Both the position numbers and the translations under genes were made by a program. Shown one piece after another: positions 59,870 to 64,000 of a DNA stretch of 64,000 bases. The notes beneath the pieces were generated by a model. The model was not told the DNA's origin. It did not search any database and worked only from the letters and a program-made list of their open reading frames with translations. How positions within the stretch are numbered: position 1 is the stretch's first letter; every line of letters begins with the position of its first letter. The stretch is taken from assembly GCF_019688735.1 (NCBI RefSeq), contig NZ_JAIFYA010000002.1, forward strand, positions 434,001 through 498,000, written 5' to 3'. The DNA is from Thermosulfurimonas sp. F29. GTDB taxonomy: Bacteria > Desulfobacterota > Thermodesulfobacteria > Thermodesulfobacteriales > Thermodesulfobacteriaceae.

Positions 59870-60487
59870 TCAGCGACAGGACACCATGACGGCGATCTTG
59901 AGGTGGTCCGCCGAAGCGGCACCGTTCAAAAATCCTTCCCATTCGTCGGTCGCGGGAACCGACCCGTAGCAGTAAGTCTGGTAATCCGCACCCGACACGC
60001 AGTAGTACCCCCAGACCGCCCACTCGTAATACGAAGAAGGCGAACTCGTCGCCTCCGCCCACGCCTCGCTACCCTTGAGCGAGTAAGCCGTAGTCACCTT
60101 CGCCACCGCCGCCTCCACCCGCACCCGATCCCGACTCACCCTTTCCCCGCAGTACACGTAAATCCGCGCCGGTCGGTTCAACCCCGAATCGACGAAGTAC
60201 GGCGAACCGTCACTGTGCCCGGTGGCACTGACGAAAGCATCCCAGTCGCGGTACACCCGCACATCGGCATGCGCTATGGGTAGCGTTCCGCTCCAAGGCA
60301 CCGCCGAAACCGTGAAAACCGCCGAACGCACGACCCTCGGAAGATCAGCCCAGCTCCGTCCCGACGGCAACCTGTCTCTGGCATACCCCCCGGAATCCGC
60401 CGCCCGGACCACCGCCGCCAACCCCAAAAACACCGTCCAGACAATCACCGGAATAATCACCGGGATGATCGCCAAAATTCGTTTCAT
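59870..60487 (-). CDS. Secreted hypothetical protein
   Basis: 205 residues. A signal peptide (ILAIIPVIIPVIVWTVFLGL, cleaved after VRA) precedes a beta-rich mature part with four cysteines (YVYCGERV, WGYYCVSG, QTYCYG, VMVSCR). It has some pilin-like features (a single long hydrophobic N-terminus), but no prepilin motif is clear. GGGAGGTGTCACC precedes ATG 60487; it is divergent from the helicase. Confidence 0.55.
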   Translation of the reverse strand: MKRILAIIPVIIPVIVWTVFLGLAAVVRAADSGGYARDRLPSGRSWADLPRVVRSAVFTVSAVPWSGTLPIAHADVRVYRDWDAFVSATGHSDGSPYFVDSGLNRPARIYVYCGERVSRDRVRVEAAVAKVTTAYSLKGSEAWAEATSSPSSYYEWAVWGYYCVSGADYQTYCYGSVPATDEWEGFLNGAASADHLKIAVMVSCR

Positions 60488-60573
60488 GGTGACACCTCCC
60501 TGCTTCTTTTTCTCACCCTTCCGTAAAAGAGCACGATTCGCCGCCGCTATACAAACGATGCGGGAGGTTGTCC

Positions 60574-63060
60574 ATGACCCTGGAAGAACTCATGAAAATC
60601 GTCCTGACCGACCTAGGATACGCGGAACGCCGCGAACAGATACAGGCGGCCCACTTTCTGACGGTTCCCTGCTGCCGTTCCGAGAACCCTCCCGACAAAA
60701 ACGCCGCCTTTCCGCTTCGCTTCGACAGCGCCGTGGAAGCCGGAACCGGTGTGGGAAAAACCCTGGCCTACCTGATACCCGCTCTGGGAGCACGCTTCGG
60801 GCTTCTCGATGAAACCGTGTGGCTCGATCCCGACCATCCGCGCCTCATCCCCCGCATGTTCGACCTGGACAGGGAAACGGCTCTGGGTCGCATCCCGGAA
60901 AACGAAACCCCATCCGCCGTGCGCATGAGAATCTTCCAGCCGCGTCAGATCTTCGTCTTCACCGCCACTAAAATGCTCCAGGACCAAATCCTGAACCACG
61001 AACTGCCCCGCCTGCAGCGCATCTTCCAAGAACGCTTCAACGTTCACTTCACCTATGCAAAGCTCGTGGGACGCAAAAACTACCTGTGTCGCGCCCGCAT
61101 GCGACGTTTCGTCGAGGAAGCCCGTAAAACCCCGCAGCTTTTCGCCGAGCTCGACACTCTGCGCCGCACCCTGGAAACAATCCTCGCACAACCCGACACG
61201 CAAACCCTGGAGGAAGCCGAGGCTCACCTCCGTTCACGCAACCTCAAACAGGAAGCCGCAGCCCTGAAGGACCTCGCGGACGACGACCAGGCCCCCATTT
61301 TCCCCCCTTCCTCCTCCTCCGACTGCGGTGGCAAACCGGAATGCCAGAAATGTCGATACCATCAGGAAATCAAGCAGAGCGCCATCGCCGACGTGGTGGT
61401 GGGCAACCATTACGTTTTCGCCTATCGGTTTCTTTTCCCCTTGATGCGCGATCCCGAAAAGCCGGCCCGAACCGACTCCGAAGACTCCGCGCGCCGGCTT
61501 CAAGCCCTGCGTGCCTTCCAGGAAGACATGATGGAAAGCCTTGTCATTTTCGACGAGGCGCACTACCTGGAAAAAGCCATAGCGAGGCTCTTCACGCGCG
61601 AAATCTCCCTCAAGCAGCTTGCGGCGGATGCCGAAACGCTTGAGAAGCGTCTTGACGCCCTGAGCGGTTCCTACGCTTCCTCCCTCAAGCACCTTGCGGC
61701 CGCCCAACCGGAAATCGCCGAAGCGAGACAACGGTTTCTCGAAACAATGACGCTTTTCACCGCGGAGCTGCGCGGCCTTCGCCACGACGACTGGCAAAAC
61801 TGGCTCAAGATCGTCCGAGGCGAAATCCCCGAAAAGCTTCCCGTCTGGGAAACGTTTTGCAGCTGTCTGGGCGACCGCTTGGACGAACTCGTCCGTCTAT
61901 CCAACGAACTGAAAGTCGCCTGGCATGAGATACAACGACAGATACGAACCAAAACCACCGCGTCGCTTTCCGTTCTGGAGCGCCAGATCGAGCTTTTCTT
62001 CGAGCACACCCCGGCCTGGCGGCGCTTGCAGCGTTCTCTCCAATACTGGTCCGCCATTCAACGCCTCACCAACGCCCCGGACAAACAAACGGAAAATTAC
62101 GCGGTGGATTTTTCGGCCACCCGACTGGCCCTTGTGCCCATTCGGGTGGCTCACGTGTTGCAGCAATCCTCACGCTGGCAACAGCTCCCCAAAAGCTTTG
62201 TTTCCGCTACCCTGTCGGACGGACGACGCCATCAGCCCTTCCGCTTCTTCGTGAAGTCCCTCGGGCTGGACGAAAACCGGGTGCTTTCGGTGCGACTCGC
62301 TTCGCCTTTCCCATACGCCGAGTGCGCCGTGCTTTATGTGCCGCAGGACGCCCCCGATCCCTCCGCGGATGAGGAAGCCTGGAAGATATGGATGCTCGAA
62401 GAAGCGGAACGCCTCGTTCGGCTCACCAGGGGAGGCGCTTTGATCCTCGCCTCCTCCTGGAAGGACTTGGAAATTCTCGCCGAACACCTCAAGAAAACCC
62501 TGGGGAAGTCCCTGCCCATCCTGGTGCAGGGCGAACGGACCAGCGCTTCCATCCGACAGGAGTTCCTTCGCTCCGACCGCGTGGTGGCCATCGGCACGGA
62601 AACCTTCTGGCAGGGGTTCGACGTGCCGGGTCTGAACCTGCGCCAGGTGATCATCACCCGTCTGCCCTTCATGCCGCCCGACGACCCGATCGTGCGCAAG
62701 CTGATCGAAAACGAACGCCGCCGCTTGCAGGCTCGGTCCGGCGTGGCAAGCGCCCTTCTCGACGACGAAAAAATCTCCCTCAAAATCTTCAGCGAATTCC
62801 AGCTGCCGCGGGCCGTGCTCCTCTTCAAACAGGGGTTCGGACGACTCATCCGTACCGAGCAGGACCGCGGCGTGGTGAGCGTGCTCGACCCGCGCATCCT
62901 GACCCGCCGCTACGGACAAAGATTCCTGGACGTCCTGCCCGGCGAACTCCCCCTGGCCGTTTCTTTTGAGGAACTGAAACAGGACGTGCAACGCCTCTTC
63001 CCAACCCTTTCCAAAACGAGAAGAATGACGGGGAGGCTTGAACCATGGGAGAAATCGTGA
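60574..63060 (+). CDS. DinG-type iron-sulfur superfamily 2 helicase
   Basis: 828 residues. Walker A EAGTGVGKTLAYLIPA, DEAH box VIFDEAHYLEKA, and the late motifs GTETFWQGFDVPG and KQGFGRLIRTEQDRGVV are those of DinG/XPD helicases. Four cysteines spaced as an FeS ligand set follow motif Ia: one in NYLCRARMR, three in DCGGKPECQKCRYH. It would unwind DNA or R-loops. ATG 60574 follows GGGAGG and is preferred to TTG 60568. It leads a plus-strand operon. Confidence 0.88.
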   Translation: MTLEELMKIVLTDLGYAERREQIQAAHFLTVPCCRSENPPDKNAAFPLRFDSAVEAGTGVGKTLAYLIPALGARFGLLDETVWLDPDHPRLIPRMFDLDRETALGRIPENETPSAVRMRIFQPRQIFVFTATKMLQDQILNHELPRLQRIFQERFNVHFTYAKLVGRKNYLCRARMRRFVEEARKTPQLFAELDTLRRTLETILAQPDTQTLEEAEAHLRSRNLKQEAAALKDLADDDQAPIFPPSSSSDCGGKPECQKCRYHQEIKQSAIADVVVGNHYVFAYRFLFPLMRDPEKPARTDSEDSARRLQALRAFQEDMMESLVIFDEAHYLEKAIARLFTREISLKQLAADAETLEKRLDALSGSYASSLKHLAAAQPEIAEARQRFLETMTLFTAELRGLRHDDWQNWLKIVRGEIPEKLPVWETFCSCLGDRLDELVRLSNELKVAWHEIQRQIRTKTTASLSVLERQIELFFEHTPAWRRLQRSLQYWSAIQRLTNAPDKQTENYAVDFSATRLALVPIRVAHVLQQSSRWQQLPKSFVSATLSDGRRHQPFRFFVKSLGLDENRVLSVRLASPFPYAECAVLYVPQDAPDPSADEEAWKIWMLEEAERLVRLTRGGALILASSWKDLEILAEHLKKTLGKSLPILVQGERTSASIRQEFLRSDRVVAIGTETFWQGFDVPGLNLRQVIITRLPFMPPDDPIVRKLIENERRRLQARSGVASALLDDEKISLKIFSEFQLPRAVLLFKQGFGRLIRTEQDRGVVSVLDPRILTRRYGQRFLDVLPGELPLAVSFEELKQDVQRLFPTLSKTRRMTGRLEPWEKS

Positions 63061-63341
63061 CGAGCAAACCCTTCAAGGTGAAGGCCGACGAGGTGAACGT
63101 ACTGGCGCGCCTGGTGCGTGCCATCTCTCAACAGGAAGGTGTGCGCAATGTCTTCGTGCACCTGGAAGACGTAAGCCGCAACGGAAACAGGAATCCCGTG
63201 ATCACGGTGCGACTGGTCTCTTTCTACCCGGAAAGCGATCACCTTAGACAGGCCACAGAACGACTCATAAAGAAAATCGTTCACCGTTTCGTCGAAACTC
63301 GAAAACCGCGCCTCCGCCGCACCGTCGAACTCGGAAGATGA
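63045..63341 (+). CDS. Hypothetical protein downstream of the helicase
   Basis: 98 residues, alpha/beta, beginning MGEIVTSKPFKVKADEVNVL. No family is recognised. It overlaps the helicase by 16 bp and the next gene by ATGA, so it probably acts with them. Confidence 0.5.
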   Translation: MGEIVTSKPFKVKADEVNVLARLVRAISQQEGVRNVFVHLEDVSRNGNRNPVITVRLVSFYPESDHLRQATERLIKKIVHRFVETRKPRLRRTVELGR

Positions 63342-64000
63342 AGCACATACAGCAACACGGTGCAAGCTTCGTTCCGCGTGCCATTCTTCTGCTGGTGCTC
63401 ATAGTGTGGTTGCTTGCTCCGTTTCTTCCCGGAGAATCGTGGGCTTTTAGGTGTCCCTTCTGGGTGAAGGTGAAAAGTGTTTCCGGGGGTGCAGCCTCTA
63501 AGATCGCTCGTCAGGTGCTGATTCGCTTCCGCGAACTGTGGCGCGAAAAAGCCGAGTTCTTTCTGCGCCAATGGCTGGAAAAAGAAGCGCCCTTTTTTGC
63601 CAACCTGTGGGAGCACTACCAGATGCTTCCTCCGACCTTTCGCGTCCCCTTGAACGTGACCGAAGCCCGCGCACCCGATGCCGAAGTGCGGTGGCGCAAC
63701 CTCCTCACCCGCGCGGAAACCGAAGCCTCCCGGCTGAACCTCGGAGGCTGGTCGGATTCCTTCGATGCGGATCCCCTCCCCGGCTACGCATCGTCCTCCT
63801 CGTCATCCGGCCTCCGTGCCTTCGTCGAAGACGCTCAAGCGGGACGCATCGACTACCGCCGCCTGATCGTCGAAGTGCTGCCCGCCCCCCCTGAAACGAA
63901 AAACTCTTCCCGCGAAGCCGTGGAACACCACCTGCGGGAGATCGCCCTTCTGCTGGGTCCCACACCGGCCGACCCGCGTCTCCTGTCAACCGATCTTCCC
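63338..64000 (+). CDS. Exported protein, 3' end outside the window
   Basis: 221 residues are visible. A long hydrophobic N-terminus (AILLLVLIVWLLAPFLPGES) acts as a signal sequence or anchor; the rest is helical and rich in Arg, Glu and Trp (RFRELWREKAEFFLRQWLEK) with a serine run. It could be an element-encoded secretion or conjugation component, but I see no motif that settles it. ATGA overlap with the gene before. Confidence 0.6.
   Translation, partial: MKHIQQHGASFVPRAILLLVLIVWLLAPFLPGESWAFRCPFWVKVKSVSGGAASKIARQVLIRFRELWREKAEFFLRQWLEKEAPFFANLWEHYQMLPPTFRVPLNVTEARAPDAEVRWRNLLTRAETEASRLNLGGWSDSFDADPLPGYASSSSSSGLRAFVEDAQAGRIDYRRLIVEVLPAPPETKNSSREAVEHHLREIALLLGPTPADPRLLSTDLP

Larger units (their letters stand above)
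39938..64000. mobile_element. Integrated mobile element at tRNA-Lys (right end outside the window)
   Basis: It starts at the 3' end of tRNA-Lys, has a tyrosine recombinase as the first gene facing the tRNA, and then only accessory genes to the window edge: phage-type nucleotide genes, two DNA methyltransferases, XRE, RHH and sigma-like regulators, and many short orphans. Base composition changes at the same place: ACGT, absent by eye in the preceding chromosome, becomes frequent. No conjugation, capsid or replication module is recognised, so whether it is an ICE, phage-like or satellite element is open. At least 24 kb is present. Confidence 0.75.

Noticed and set aside
39938-64000. CRISPR array or known anti-phage defence locus in the element
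   Set aside because: No regularly spaced repeats and no cas, Gabija, Thoeris, CBASS or toxin-antitoxin pair could be recognised; only isolated methyltransferases and regulators.

Overview
The window is a stretch of a GC-rich bacterial chromosome with short or overlapping gene junctions and frequent GTG/TTG starts. The gene set (tig-clpP-clpX-lon, hemC with a fused cobA-hemD, indolepyruvate:ferredoxin oxidoreductase, CobU, ADP-heptose enzymes, a beta-barrel outer membrane protein) points to an anaerobic, diderm, probably thermophilic bacterium of the Thermodesulfobacteriota/Desulfobacterota type. That assignment is inference from gene content; there is no rRNA gene here.

Layout. 1-578: 5' end of a DUF362 protein. 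738-6940: a tightly coupled six-gene operon (PqqD-like RRE, ATP-grasp ligase, PLP decarboxylase with a leader-peptide-like N-terminus, urea-transporter/M23 fusion, outer-membrane barrel, TPR protein), behind a good promoter with an inverted repeat at the start site. I could not match it to a described pathway, and it is my main candidate for an undescribed system. 6979-39829: mostly housekeeping genes (MoxR pair, PolX, acylphosphatase, peptidase, ComF, nitrilase-RfaE2 fusion, IorAB, divergent UvrA paralogue, RsmD, CoaD, CobU, ValS, RmuC-like, PilZ, Tig, ClpP, ClpX, Lon, two tRNAs, GmhA, HemC, CobA-HemD).

39865-39937 is tRNA-Lys(CTT). Immediately after it comes an integrase facing the tRNA, with short direct repeats beside it, and the rest of the window (at least 24 kb) is an integrated mobile element whose far end lies outside. 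It carries EAL and GGDEF proteins, an N6-adenine and a small C5-cytosine methyltransferase, nucleotide-pool genes of phage type (all-alpha dUTPase, P-loop dNMP-kinase-like protein), XRE, RHH and sigma-like regulators, a miniature four-haem cytochrome, secreted proteins, many small hypotheticals and a DinG-type FeS helicase. Some genes look frame-disrupted.

The two halves differ in one striking way: reading by eye I found no ACGT tetranucleotide in about 39.9 kb of chromosome, while the element contains dozens. The chromosome uses ATGT in its place (GATGTG rather than GACGTG for Asp-Val).
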